From Gammaproteobacteria bacterium (lineage in GTDB: Bacteria > Pseudomonadota > Gammaproteobacteria > Burkholderiales > Rhodocyclaceae), in assembly GCA_018824085.1 (NCBI GenBank), contig JAHJHI010000026.1:62001-126000 (forward strand): a stretch of DNA of 64,000 nt, given 5' to 3'. Under the pieces are notes generated by a model. That model searched no databases. It was not told where the DNA came from and saw only the letters and a list, made by a program, of their open reading frames with translations. The position numbers were made by a program, and so were the translations under genes. This document shows, piece by piece, positions 9,102 to 16,672 of this stretch (the stretch's first letter is position 1; each line of letters starts with the position of its first letter).

Positions 9102-9386
9102 TCAGGCAGCGCGAAAGCGCTCCATGTGACGCACGGCATCCGGTGGCAGGCACCCGAGCAGGCCGTGGCGCAGCACGTGGCTGCCGAGTTCGAGTTCGAA
9201 GGCGCGCTGGTCGGTCACGCCCTCATAGACCTCCATCCATGTGAGCGGATCATCGAGGCGCCGACGCACACGTCCCGCAACGCCGGTCGCCGCGCGCAGC
9301 GAGGCCTGCATCGCGGCCAGTGCAGCGCGCAGCGCGGTGTCGTGTGCCGCATCGATACGGTAGTAGATGTAGTAGTCGATGCGCAT
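9102..9386 (-). CDS. DUF4936 family protein
   Basis: 94-residue small protein of the DUF4936 family, best known from Betaproteobacteria and often encoded beside ygfZ and an NRDE gene as here. The start MRIDYYIYYRID is chosen because the family begins with this Tyr-rich strand (YYIYYRV). The pattern of an N-terminal strand, a helix (LRAALAAMQASL) and a WMEVYEGV strand suggests a dimeric alpha/beta barrel of the ABM/EthD type. Function is unknown. It starts 11 bases after the ygfZ stop, so the two are probably cotranslated. Confidence 0.85.
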   Translation of the reverse strand: MRIDYYIYYRIDAAHDTALRAALAAMQASLRAATGVAGRVRRRLDDPLTWMEVYEGVTDQRAFELELGSHVLRHGLLGCLPPDAVRHMERFRAA

Positions 9387-9397
9387 GCGTGGCCGGT

Positions 9398-10420
9398 TCA
9401 GCCGGCGAGCGGGTAGGGCAGCTCGACAAAGCGCAGCGTCGTGCCCGACGCGCTGCCGAGGCGCACTGCACCGGCCTCGACGCTGGACATCTGCACGACG
9501 ACGAGCAGGTCGGTGCCGCCATCGGTGCCCGGCACCGCGTCGACGACCACGCCGCACGCCTGGTCATTCGTGTCGCTGCCATAGACCGGCGTGCCGGGCG
9601 GCACGACGTCGCCGTCCGCCTGCGCGCGATACATGCGTCGCTTGAGCTTGCCGAGGTATTGCATGCGGGCGACGATCTCCTGTCCGGGGTAGCACCCCTT
9701 CTTGAAGTTCACGCCGCCGGTCAGTTCGAAATTGACCATCTGCGGCACGAATTCCTCCTGCGTCTGCGGCCAGACCGACGCGAAGCCGTCGCGGATGTCG
9801 AACCAGCGCCAGGCGGGCGAGCCGGCCGGTGTCGCGTGCGCGGCCAGCGCAGGCCACAGGGCGGCGAGGCGCCCGGCGGGCAGCACGATCTCGAAGCGGT
9901 CGCCAGCGAGCTGGAGCACGTGCACGTCATCCGCACTCGCCTGCGTCATCGGTGCGGCGGGCAGTGGCAGACCGGCTGCCTGCAGTGCGGCGCGCGCGTC
10001 CTTGCCGGCGAGGCCGAGCGCCGGGCGATCGGCGCTCACGTCAACGACGGTCGCCTTTGCCCGCAACACGTACATCGACAGCTTCTTGCGCATCGGTTCG
10101 GCCAGCGCGGCCGGCAATTGCAGCACGGTGGCGCTGCCTTCGCGCCACATCGTGAAGGCAGCCAGCAGGCGGCCCTTGGGGCTGCAGAATCCGGCGAAGC
10201 GCACGGCGTCGGTCGCGAGGCCCTTCACGTCCTGCGTCAGCAGGTTGTGCAGGAAGTCCTGCGCGTCATCGCCATCGACGCGCAGGCGGCTCAGATGCGA
10301 AAGCGGCACCAGCACCGTTGCGTCATGCGCGGCGCGCATTTCCGCAGCGGCATCCTGCATCGCGGAAAACTGGCCGTCGGCAGCCAGCGAGTCGGGCGGA
10401 ACGAGATCGGAAAGAGTCAT
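9398..10420 (-). CDS. ygfZ: tRNA-modifying / folate-binding protein YgfZ
   Basis: 340-residue GcvT-fold protein of the YgfZ/IBA57 family, which uses tetrahydrofolate to support maturation or repair of certain Fe-S enzymes such as MiaB. The diagnostic motif KGCYPGQEIVARMQY, with the essential cysteine, is near residues 236-250. The upstream FLHNLLTQDVKGL segment is also typical. Length is normal. It is the first gene of a minus-strand run (ygfZ, DUF4936, NRDE) and is divergent from mltG across a 50-base gap. Confidence 0.94.
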   Translation of the reverse strand: MTLSDLVPPDSLAADGQFSAMQDAAAEMRAAHDATVLVPLSHLSRLRVDGDDAQDFLHNLLTQDVKGLATDAVRFAGFCSPKGRLLAAFTMWREGSATVLQLPAALAEPMRKKLSMYVLRAKATVVDVSADRPALGLAGKDARAALQAAGLPLPAAPMTQASADDVHVLQLAGDRFEIVLPAGRLAALWPALAAHATPAGSPAWRWFDIRDGFASVWPQTQEEFVPQMVNFELTGGVNFKKGCYPGQEIVARMQYLGKLKRRMYRAQADGDVVPPGTPVYGSDTNDQACGVVVDAVPGTDGGTDLLVVVQMSSVEAGAVRLGSASGTTLRFVELPYPLAG

Positions 10421-10470
10421 GATTTGCCGTAAAGGAGAGACGGGACGGGGCTCGCAGAGGTTAACATACG
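10421..10470. promoter_or_regulatory. Divergent promoter gap ygfZ / mltG
   Basis: Only 50 bases separate the two start codons, so promoters for ygfZ and for the mltG-tmk-holB run must overlap or extend into the coding regions. GGTTAACATACG just before mltG contains a TAACAT hexamer that could serve as a -10 box. If so, transcription would begin at or after the GTG start and the mltG ATG at 10510 would be used. A GAGG Shine-Dalgarno-like sequence 10 bases before the GTG argues the other way. Confidence 0.35.
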
Positions 10471-11523
10471 GTGCCTCCAGTGCTCCGCGTCCTCGCCTTG
10501 TTTTCCAGAATGGTCCGTCTGTTCGTCCGATCCTTCATTTTCTGCGCCCTGATCCTTGCAATGCTGGCCGGTTCTCTGGCCTGGTATGCGCATCGTCCGC
10601 TCGCATGGCCGGGCGATGCCGTTGAATACACGCTGCGCCCCGGAACCGCGCTGCGCAGCGCGGCGACGCAGATAGCCGAGGCTGGCGTGCCGGTCGAGCC
10701 GCGCCTGCTCGCGCTGATCGGCCGCGTCGCCGTCGACAGCACGCGCCTGCACGCCGGAAGCTACGCTTTCCGTAGCGGACTCACGCCGCTCGAGCTGCTG
10801 GGAATGATGACGAGCGGCAACGTCAGCATGCGCGAGGTGCGCCTGATCGAGGGCTGGACCTGGCGCCAGATCCGCGCCGCGCTGGCCGCCAGTCCGGACA
10901 TCGCGCAGCGGGCGCCGGCGCTGACCGATGCCGAGGTGCTGCAGGCGATCGGTGCGGACGTCAGCTACACGGAAGGCTGGTTCTTCCCGGACACCTATCT
11001 GTTTGCAGCCGGCGAATCCGATCTGGCGATACTGAAGCGTGCGCATCACGCGATGCGTGCGCGGCTGGAGGAGGCGTGGGCAGCGCGGGCGGCGGACTTG
11101 CCCTACCGTTCGCCGCAGGACGCGCTCATCATGGCGTCCATCATCGAGAAGGAAACCGGAACCGAGAGCGATCGCGCGACGATCGCCTCGGTGTTCGTCA
11201 ACCGCCTGCGTGCGGGCATGCCGCTGCAGACGGATCCGACCGTCATCTATGGTCTGGGCGAGCGCTTCAACGGCAATCTCACGCGCGCCCACCTGCAGGC
11301 CGACGGGCCGTTCAACACCTATCAGCGGGCGGGCCTGCCGCCGACGCCCATCGCCGCCCCGGGGCGCGCGTCCATCGAGGCGGCGCTGAATCCGGCGCCG
11401 ACGCCGTACTATTACTTCGTCGCACGCGGCGACGGCAGCAGCGCGTTCTCGCGCACGCTGGCCGAGCACAACCGTGCGGTCGACCAATATCAGCGCCGCC
11501 CGGCCAGGGCGACGCGCAACTGA
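10471..11523 (+). CDS. mltG: Endolytic murein transglycosylase MltG
   Basis: 350-residue inner-membrane lytic transglycosylase that cuts nascent peptidoglycan strands and so limits glycan length. One N-terminal membrane segment (about residues 17-36) anchors a periplasmic YceG domain: a LysM-like part ([16 protein letters not shown]) and the catalytic part with the essential glutamate in ASIIEKETG, then [20 protein letters not shown] and [18 protein letters not shown] at 10471 has a GAGG ribosome site; ATG at 10510 is the alternative. It precedes tmk and holB, the common mltG-tmk-holB order of Proteobacteria. Confidence 0.94.
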   Translation: MPPVLRVLALFSRMVRLFVRSFIFCALILAMLAGSLAWYAHRPLAWPGDAVEYTLRPGTALRSAATQIAEAGVPVEPRLLALIGRVAVDSTRLHAGSYAFRSGLTPLELLGMMTSGNVSMREVRLIEGWTWRQIRAALAASPDIAQRAPALTDAEVLQAIGADVSYTEGWFFPDTYLFAAGESDLAILKRAHHAMRARLEEAWAARAADLPYRSPQDALIMASIIEKETGTESDRATIASVFVNRLRAGMPLQTDPTVIYGLGERFNGNLTRAHLQADGPFNTYQRAGLPPTPIAAPGRASIEAALNPAPTPYYYFVARGDGSSAFSRTLAEHNRAVDQYQRRPARATRN

Positions 11524-11536
11524 ACGGCAGCCACCG

Positions 11537-12154
11537 ATGCAGACAAACCGCTTCATCACATTCGAAGGCATGGACGGTGCCGGCAAGAGCACGCAGATCG
11601 CGCGCACCGTCGACTGGCTGCGCGCGCGTGGCCAGCCCGTGCTGCTGACGCGTGAACCGGGTGGCACGCCGCTCGGCGAATCCTTGCGCGAACTCTTGCT
11701 GCACGAAAGCATGCATCCGGACACCGAGGCCCTGCTGATGTTTGCCGCACGGCGCGAGCATCTCGCGCAGGTGATCGAGCCGGCGCTGGCGCGCGGCGAC
11801 TGGGTGCTGTGCGACCGCTTCACCGACGCGAGCTTCGCCTACCAGGGCGGCGGCCGCGGCATGGATGGCGAGCGCTTGCAGGTGCTTGAAACCTGGGTGC
11901 AGCGCGGATTGCAGCCCGGACTGACGCTGCTGTTCGACCTGCCGTGCGACGTCGCGGCGCAGCGGCTGGCCGCCAGCGGCGGAGAACGCGACCGTTTCGA
12001 GCGCGAACAGTCTGACTTCTTCAATCGCGTGCGCGAGGGCTATCGGACCCGGGCGGCGGCCGATCCCGCGCGCATTCGCGTGCTGGATGCGGCGCGCACC
12101 CAGGCTGAAGTTTCCATTCAACTTGAAGAAATTATTTCAAGCTATTGTAAATAA
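11537..12154 (+). CDS. tmk: Thymidylate kinase
   Basis: 205-residue dTMP kinase, which makes dTDP for DNA synthesis. The P-loop is [10 protein letters not shown] (residues about 9-18), the dTMP-binding motif is [17 protein letters not shown], with DR at the expected place, and the lid region carries [10 protein letters not shown]. Length is typical. The start [11 protein letters not shown] is preferred over an upstream in-frame ATG inside mltG. The last codons are strikingly A+T-rich compared with the rest of the gene. The stop codon is followed at once by the holB ATG. Confidence 0.96.
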   Translation: MQTNRFITFEGMDGAGKSTQIARTVDWLRARGQPVLLTREPGGTPLGESLRELLLHESMHPDTEALLMFAARREHLAQVIEPALARGDWVLCDRFTDASFAYQGGGRGMDGERLQVLETWVQRGLQPGLTLLFDLPCDVAAQRLAASGGERDRFEREQSDFFNRVREGYRTRAAADPARIRVLDAARTQAEVSIQLEEIISSYCK

Positions 12155-13216
12155 ATGATTTACGAATGGTGTCAGCCTCAATGGAACCGTATTCTGGCTA
12201 CGCCGGATGCGATGCCGCATGCGGTGCTTCTGGCCGGGCCTTCCGGCCTGGGCAAGCGCGAATTCGCGCAGGCGCTGGCTGCGCGGCTGCTGTGCGAGCG
12301 TGCGGCCGGCGCTGAATCTGCCTGCGGCCATTGCGCGGCGTGCCGGCTGATCGAAACCGGCAACCATCCGGATCTGCTGGTCGTGCGTCCGGAAGCGCTG
12401 GACGGCGACGGCGATGACGCGGGCGACGACGCGCCGGCCGACGACGGTGAAGGCGGCAAGGCCAAATCGCGCCTGATCCGCATCGCCCAGGTGCGCGCCG
12501 TGATCGAACGGCTTGGTGTCGGTTCGCACCAGGGCGGCTATCGGGTCGTGTTGCTCTATCCGGCCGAAGCCATGCAGTCGGAATCTGCCAATTCTATTCT
12601 CAAGGTACTTGAAGAACCTCCTCCAGGCACCTTGTTTTTATTGATTTCAGATCACCCAAGAAATCTGTTGCCGACGATACGCAGCCGGGCCCGCCTGCTG
12701 CCCTTCACGCAGCCGTCCATCGAGCAGTCGCTCGCCTGGCTGAGTGCGCAGGGCGTGGCGGATGCGGGCGATGCGCTCGCGCTGTGTGCGGGCTCACCGC
12801 TGCACGCGCGCGATCTGGCCGGCGCGCGCGATGCTCAGATTCAGGGGCAATTTGTCGATGATGTGTCGACGCAGGCGCTGATCGCACCGCTGGACGTTGC
12901 CGCGCGCTGGGCCGGCTGGCTGCAGGGCCGCAAGAAGGGCGAGGCCGGGCTGACCGACCTGCCGACGCTGGTCACCTGGCTCCAGCGCTGGATGGCGGAT
13001 CTCGCGCTGCAGGCGCAGGCCGGCTCGCCGCGCGTGTTCGTGGGACGCCAGGCGGCACTGCAGGCGCTGGCTGAACGCAGCGACGTCGCCACAGTCATGC
13101 GTGGGTACAATGAATTGCTGAAAATGAAGGCGCTGGCGCATCACCCGCTGAATGCGCGTCTTTTCATCGAAGACATGCTGATGCGCTACGCGCGGCTGTT
13201 CAGGCCGGCGCGCTAG
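12155..13216 (+). CDS. holB: DNA polymerase III subunit delta'
   Basis: 353-residue clamp-loader subunit of the AAA+ family. Seen: degenerate P-loop GPSGLGKREFAQALA (about 27-41), a four-cysteine zinc cluster (Cys in LLCERA and SACGHCAAC), the ESANSILKVLEEPPPG segment (the SRC-motif region of clamp loaders is nearby at TIRSRARLLPF), and a C-terminal helical collar domain. An acidic insertion (about 88-108, Asp/Gly/Ala-rich) between the zinc module and the sensor region is typical of Betaproteobacteria. The ATG abuts the tmk stop. A 90-base stretch inside the gene (12581-12670) is far richer in A+T than its surroundings. Confidence 0.94.
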   Translation: MIYEWCQPQWNRILATPDAMPHAVLLAGPSGLGKREFAQALAARLLCERAAGAESACGHCAACRLIETGNHPDLLVVRPEALDGDGDDAGDDAPADDGEGGKAKSRLIRIAQVRAVIERLGVGSHQGGYRVVLLYPAEAMQSESANSILKVLEEPPPGTLFLLISDHPRNLLPTIRSRARLLPFTQPSIEQSLAWLSAQGVADAGDALALCAGSPLHARDLAGARDAQIQGQFVDDVSTQALIAPLDVAARWAGWLQGRKKGEAGLTDLPTLVTWLQRWMADLALQAQAGSPRVFVGRQAALQALAERSDVATVMRGYNELLKMKALAHHPLNARLFIEDMLMRYARLFRPAR

Positions 13217-13240
13217 CCGCCGTCGAAAGGGAGTCATGCA

Positions 13241-13606
13241 ATGAGCGAAGTGCAGATGCCGGTCGGCAACCGGCGCAGCGTGCTGTCACTGGCGGTCAAT
13301 TCGAAGTCGGTGCTGTACGCCGCCTACATGCCCTTCCTGAAGGGGGGCGGCATCTTCCTGCCGACCAACCGCGTATACCGGATCGGCGACGAGGTCTTCC
13401 TGCTGCTGCAGTTGATGGACGATCCGGCCAAGCTGCCGATCCAGGGCACCGTGGCCTGGGTGACGCCCGCGGATGCTCAGGGCGGCAAGCAGCAGGGCAT
13501 CGGCCTGCGCTTCGGCGAGGACGACAGCAGCAAGGCCGCGCGCACGAAGATCGAATCCGTCGTCGGCAGCCATCTCGGCTCCACCCGCCAGACCCACACC
13601 CTCTGA
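13241..13606 (+). CDS. pilZ: PilZ domain-containing protein
   Basis: 121-residue stand-alone PilZ domain of the type IV pilus PilZ kind. It has the family sequence NSKSVLYAAYMPFLKGGGIF, the strand VFLLLQLMDDPAKLPIQGTV and the motif GIGLRFGEDD. The canonical c-di-GMP-binding RxxxR plus D/NxSxxG pair is not evident, as in Pseudomonas PilZ itself, so direct c-di-GMP binding is doubtful. It follows holB by 24 bases and precedes tatD, the holB-pilZ-tatD order also seen in Pseudomonas. It is likely needed for pilus assembly through PilB. Confidence 0.9.
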   Translation: MSEVQMPVGNRRSVLSLAVNSKSVLYAAYMPFLKGGGIFLPTNRVYRIGDEVFLLLQLMDDPAKLPIQGTVAWVTPADAQGGKQQGIGLRFGEDDSSKAARTKIESVVGSHLGSTRQTHTL

Positions 13607-13625
13607 TCGTTCCCGCCGCCCATAC

Positions 13626-14423
13626 ATGTTCATCGATTCACACTGCCACATCGACTTCCCCGATCTCGCCGGACGCGAGGACGAACTGCTTGCCAACATG
13701 CGTGCCCAGCAGGTGAGCCACGCGCTGTGCGTGTCCGTCAACATCGAAAACTGGCCGCGCGTGACCGCCGTGGCGGAGCGCCACGACAACGTGTTCGCGT
13801 CGCTGGGCGTGCATCCCGACTACGAAGACGTGACCGAACCGGACGTCGAACAACTGGTTGCGATGTCGGCACATCCGCGCGTGGTCGCCATCGGCGAAAC
13901 CGGGCTCGACTACTACCGCCTGACCGGCGATCTGGAATGGCAGCGCCAGCGTTTCCGCACGCACATCCGCGCGGCACGCGAGTGCGGCAAGCCGCTCATC
14001 ATCCATACCCGCGCGTCGGCCGAGGACACGCTCGCCATCATGCGCGAGGAACGCGCGCACGAAGCCGGCGGCGTCATGCACTGCTTCACCGAGTCGCTGG
14101 ACGTCGCGCTGGCGGCCATCGACATGGGCTTCTGCATTTCCTTCTCCGGCATCGTCACGTTCAAGAATGCGCAGTCGCTGCGCGACGTGGCGAAGGCCAT
14201 TCCGGTGGAGAACATGCTCATCGAAACCGATTCCCCGTACCTGGCGCCGGTGCCCTACCGCGGCAAGATGAACGAGCCGTCCTACGTGCCGCATGTGGCG
14301 GGCGAACTGGCGAAGGTGCGCGACATGACGGTGGATGAGGTGGCCGAGGCCACCACCACCAATTTCTTCCGTCTGTTCAGCGATGCGGCGCGGCTGGCCG
14401 GACGCAGCGGGGTGGCCGCATGA
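13626..14423 (+). CDS. tatD: TatD family metal-dependent hydrolase
   Basis: 265-residue TIM-barrel metallohydrolase of the TatD/YcfH family; relatives have DNase or D-tyrosyl-tRNA-type deacylase-like activities in vitro. Metal ligands are visible: HCH in MFIDSHCHID, Glu in IGETGLDYYR, His in PLIIHTRASAEDT, His in MHCFTES and Asp in IETDSPYLAP. The start is fixed by MFIDSHCHID, the family's normal N-terminus. It is the YcfH-type member found downstream of holB/pilZ. Its stop overlaps the ankyrin gene start by four bases (ATGA). Confidence 0.93.
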   Translation: MFIDSHCHIDFPDLAGREDELLANMRAQQVSHALCVSVNIENWPRVTAVAERHDNVFASLGVHPDYEDVTEPDVEQLVAMSAHPRVVAIGETGLDYYRLTGDLEWQRQRFRTHIRAARECGKPLIIHTRASAEDTLAIMREERAHEAGGVMHCFTESLDVALAAIDMGFCISFSGIVTFKNAQSLRDVAKAIPVENMLIETDSPYLAPVPYRGKMNEPSYVPHVAGELAKVRDMTVDEVAEATTTNFFRLFSDAARLAGRSGVAA

Positions 14424-15058
14424 AGTTCGCGCGCATCCTGCTGCTCACGGCTTGCCTCGCGGGTGTCAGCGGCGCGTCCGGCGCGGCCTATGACGACCTG
14501 ATCAATGCCGCGGAACTGGGCGATGCGCGCACCGTGGCCAATTTCATCGACCGCGGACTCGACGTCAATTCGGTCGACAAGCGTGGCGAACCACTGCTGG
14601 TTATCGCCGCGCGCAATGGCTCGGTCGATCTGGTGAAGGCACTGATCGAGCGCCGCGCCAAGCTTGACGGCGTCAATGCCGTCGGTGAAACCGCCCTTGC
14701 CGTGGCCGCCTACAACGGACACGACAAGGTGGCCGGGCTGTTGCTGGACGCCGGCGCGAATCCGGTGAACGTGCACGGCTGGTCGGCGCTGCACTACGCC
14801 GCCATGCAGGGGCACGCAGGCATGCTCCAGGCGCTCATCGCGCGCGGCGCGCCGGTCGACGCGCTGGCGCCGAACGGTTCGACGGCGCTGATGCTCGCCG
14901 CGCGCAGCAGCAGTCTGGACGCGGTACGCGTGCTGCTCGACGCACGCGCCGATGCCCGCATCCGTGGCCGTGACGGCGAGACCGCCGTGGATTGGGCGAT
15001 GAAGGCGAAAAACACTGACGCAGCGGCGCTGATCCGCGCCGCGATGGGAGAACCATGA
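14420..15058 (+). CDS. Secreted ankyrin repeat protein
   Basis: 212-residue protein with a signal peptide (MKFARILLLTACLAGVSGAS, cleavage near SGAA) and about five ankyrin repeats from residue 24 to the end, each with the turn pattern of GxTALxxAA or a close variant (for example GETALAVAAYNGHDKVAGLL and GSTALMLAARSSSLDAVRVL). It should be periplasmic and act as a protein-binding scaffold; the partner is unknown. The start overlaps the tatD stop and the stop overlaps the queF start, so it sits in a tightly packed operon without an obvious functional link. Confidence 0.88.
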   Translation: MKFARILLLTACLAGVSGASGAAYDDLINAAELGDARTVANFIDRGLDVNSVDKRGEPLLVIAARNGSVDLVKALIERRAKLDGVNAVGETALAVAAYNGHDKVAGLLLDAGANPVNVHGWSALHYAAMQGHAGMLQALIARGAPVDALAPNGSTALMLAARSSSLDAVRVLLDARADARIRGRDGETAVDWAMKAKNTDAAALIRAAMGEP

Positions 15059-15876
15059 CGCATCCGGACGGCGTGTCCCCGCTCGGGCAGGCAAGCGGCT
15101 ATCCAGACAGCTACGATGCCGGGCTGCTGTTTCCCATGCCGCGGGAGGCGTCGCGCGCCTCGCTCGGCATCGGCCATGAACTGCCGTTCTCGGGACGCGA
15201 CCGATGGCATGCCTGGGAGCTTTCCTGGCTCAATGCGCAGGGTCGGCCGCAGGTGGCCGTCGGCCGCTTCGACATTCCGGCGGACAGCCCGTGCATGGTC
15301 GAGTCCAAGTCCTTGAAGCTCTATCTGAATGGCTACAACAACGAACGCATGGTGTCGCTCGAAGCGGTGCGTGCGCTGATCGAAACCGATCTGTCGGCCG
15401 CCTGCCAGAGCGGTGTGTTCGTCGAGCTCTACGCGCCGCAGGACGTGCCGGCCATGGTGACGGCGGCCGATGGTGAGTCGCTGGACGTGCTCGACATCGC
15501 GTGCGACGTGTATCAGCCGGACGCGTCACTGCTGAGCGCCGGGGGCGATGGCGTGCAGGAATGCCTGCGCTCCGATCTGCTCAAGTCCAACTGCCCGGTG
15601 ACGCTGCAACCGGACTGGGCGTCGCTGATGGTGCGCTACCGCGGGCCGCGCATCGATCGCGAGGGCCTGCTGCGCTACATCGTGTCGTTCCGCAACCATG
15701 CCGATTTCCACGAACACTGCGTCGAGCGCATCTACACCGACCTGATGCGGGCCTGCCGGCCCGAACAGCTCAGTGTCGGCGCCTGGTATACCCGGCGTGG
15801 CGGACTGGACATCAATCCGTGGCGCAGCAATTTCGAAGCGCCGCCGGAGAGCTTCATCAAGCTCGTTCGCCAGTAA
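15055..15876 (+). CDS. queF: NADPH-dependent 7-cyano-7-deazaguanine reductase
   Basis: 273-residue long-form (YqcD/E. coli type) QueF, which reduces preQ0 to preQ1 in queuosine biosynthesis. The nucleophilic Cys180 is in KSNCPVTLQPDW, with the catalytic Asp187 seven residues on. The nitrile reductase signature ESKSLKLYLNGYNNER is near residue 83, and the second half has FHEHCVERIYTDL. Other queuosine genes are not in the window. The start overlaps the ankyrin gene stop by four bases, and the 3' end overlaps the convergent glycosylase-like gene by 20 bases. Confidence 0.96.
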   Translation: MTHPDGVSPLGQASGYPDSYDAGLLFPMPREASRASLGIGHELPFSGRDRWHAWELSWLNAQGRPQVAVGRFDIPADSPCMVESKSLKLYLNGYNNERMVSLEAVRALIETDLSAACQSGVFVELYAPQDVPAMVTAADGESLDVLDIACDVYQPDASLLSAGGDGVQECLRSDLLKSNCPVTLQPDWASLMVRYRGPRIDREGLLRYIVSFRNHADFHEHCVERIYTDLMRACRPEQLSVGAWYTRRGGLDINPWRSNFEAPPESFIKLVRQ

Positions 15877-16570
15877 GCTCCTCGCGCAGCGCGGCAACCG
15901 CTGCACGGAACTCCGGCGCGCCGCCGTAGCTCGGATGGCGGGCAGGGCGCGCGTCGATGCCCATGTCGGCCAGGCTGTGCTGGCAGACGCGACCGATTGC
16001 CAGTCTCGGCAGCTCCGGAAAGAGGGCCAGAAAGCGTTCCAGCAAGGGCCGCAGCGCTCGCCTTTCGCGTGTGGCCGGTGCGCGGTTGCTCAGTACGTTG
16101 CCGCGCTCGTGCGGATGGTAGGCGACGGCGTTCCACAGCACGAAGTCGCAAGGCTGCCAGCCGTTCGTCGCCATCGCGCTCCAGACGATGCTGGCGGTGC
16201 GCTCCAGCATGCCGTCGCGGTTCTTCAGCGCCGGCAGTTCGCGGCTGGTGCGCCGGAATCCGCCGGCGAAGTAGTCGTCGCCGCGCCCGGCTGCGTGCGC
16301 GGCCAGCACGTCGCGTTCGCTCGTCATGGCCATGCCGGAGAACTTCGCGCCGCTGTAGCTGGGTGCTTCCGCGATCAGCAGCACGCGCGCACGGCCCAGC
16401 CGGGCGGCGAGATAGCGGTGCAGGTTGTCGGCGCGGATGCCGGGCGCGTCGGGTCCGAGGTCGTGCACCGGGTCGTGGTCGCCCCACGGGTTGAACATCG
16501 CGTCGCGATCAGGAATGAGCGCGCCGTCGGCGACGGCTGAAACGAAACGGTCAAGATCGTTTTCGTGCAT
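15857..16570 (-). CDS. Uracil-DNA glycosylase-like family protein
   Basis: 237-residue protein with the uracil-DNA-glycosylase-like alpha/beta fold. Recognisable parts are VLLIAEAPSYSGAKFSGMAM (about 68-87), in the place of the GEAPG motif of family 4/5 enzymes, WSAMATNGWQPCDFVLWNAV, and the C-terminal ARHPSYGG in place of the HPS motif. It lacks the Fe-S cysteines of family 4. Catalytic activity is therefore uncertain; it may act on DNA bases or be a divergent relative. The start is taken at MHENDLDRF; a Met 17 codons upstream is possible. Confidence 0.72.
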   Translation of the reverse strand: MHENDLDRFVSAVADGALIPDRDAMFNPWGDHDPVHDLGPDAPGIRADNLHRYLAARLGRARVLLIAEAPSYSGAKFSGMAMTSERDVLAAHAAGRGDDYFAGGFRRTSRELPALKNRDGMLERTASIVWSAMATNGWQPCDFVLWNAVAYHPHERGNVLSNRAPATRERRALRPLLERFLALFPELPRLAIGRVCQHSLADMGIDARPARHPSYGGAPEFRAAVAALREELTGERA

Positions 16571-16672
16571 GGCGTGTCTATGGTCGCGGGCGCGACGTCG
16601 GGCGCTGGAAAAGTCGTGCATTGTGCACCAGCGCGCAGAGGCGGGCGGGTGGAACTGAAAGGGCGTGAGTTG

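Noticed and set aside
12624-12640. TTGATTTCAGATCA inside holB as an FNR box
   Set aside because: Spacing is five rather than four bases, the last base is missing, and it is inside a coding region.
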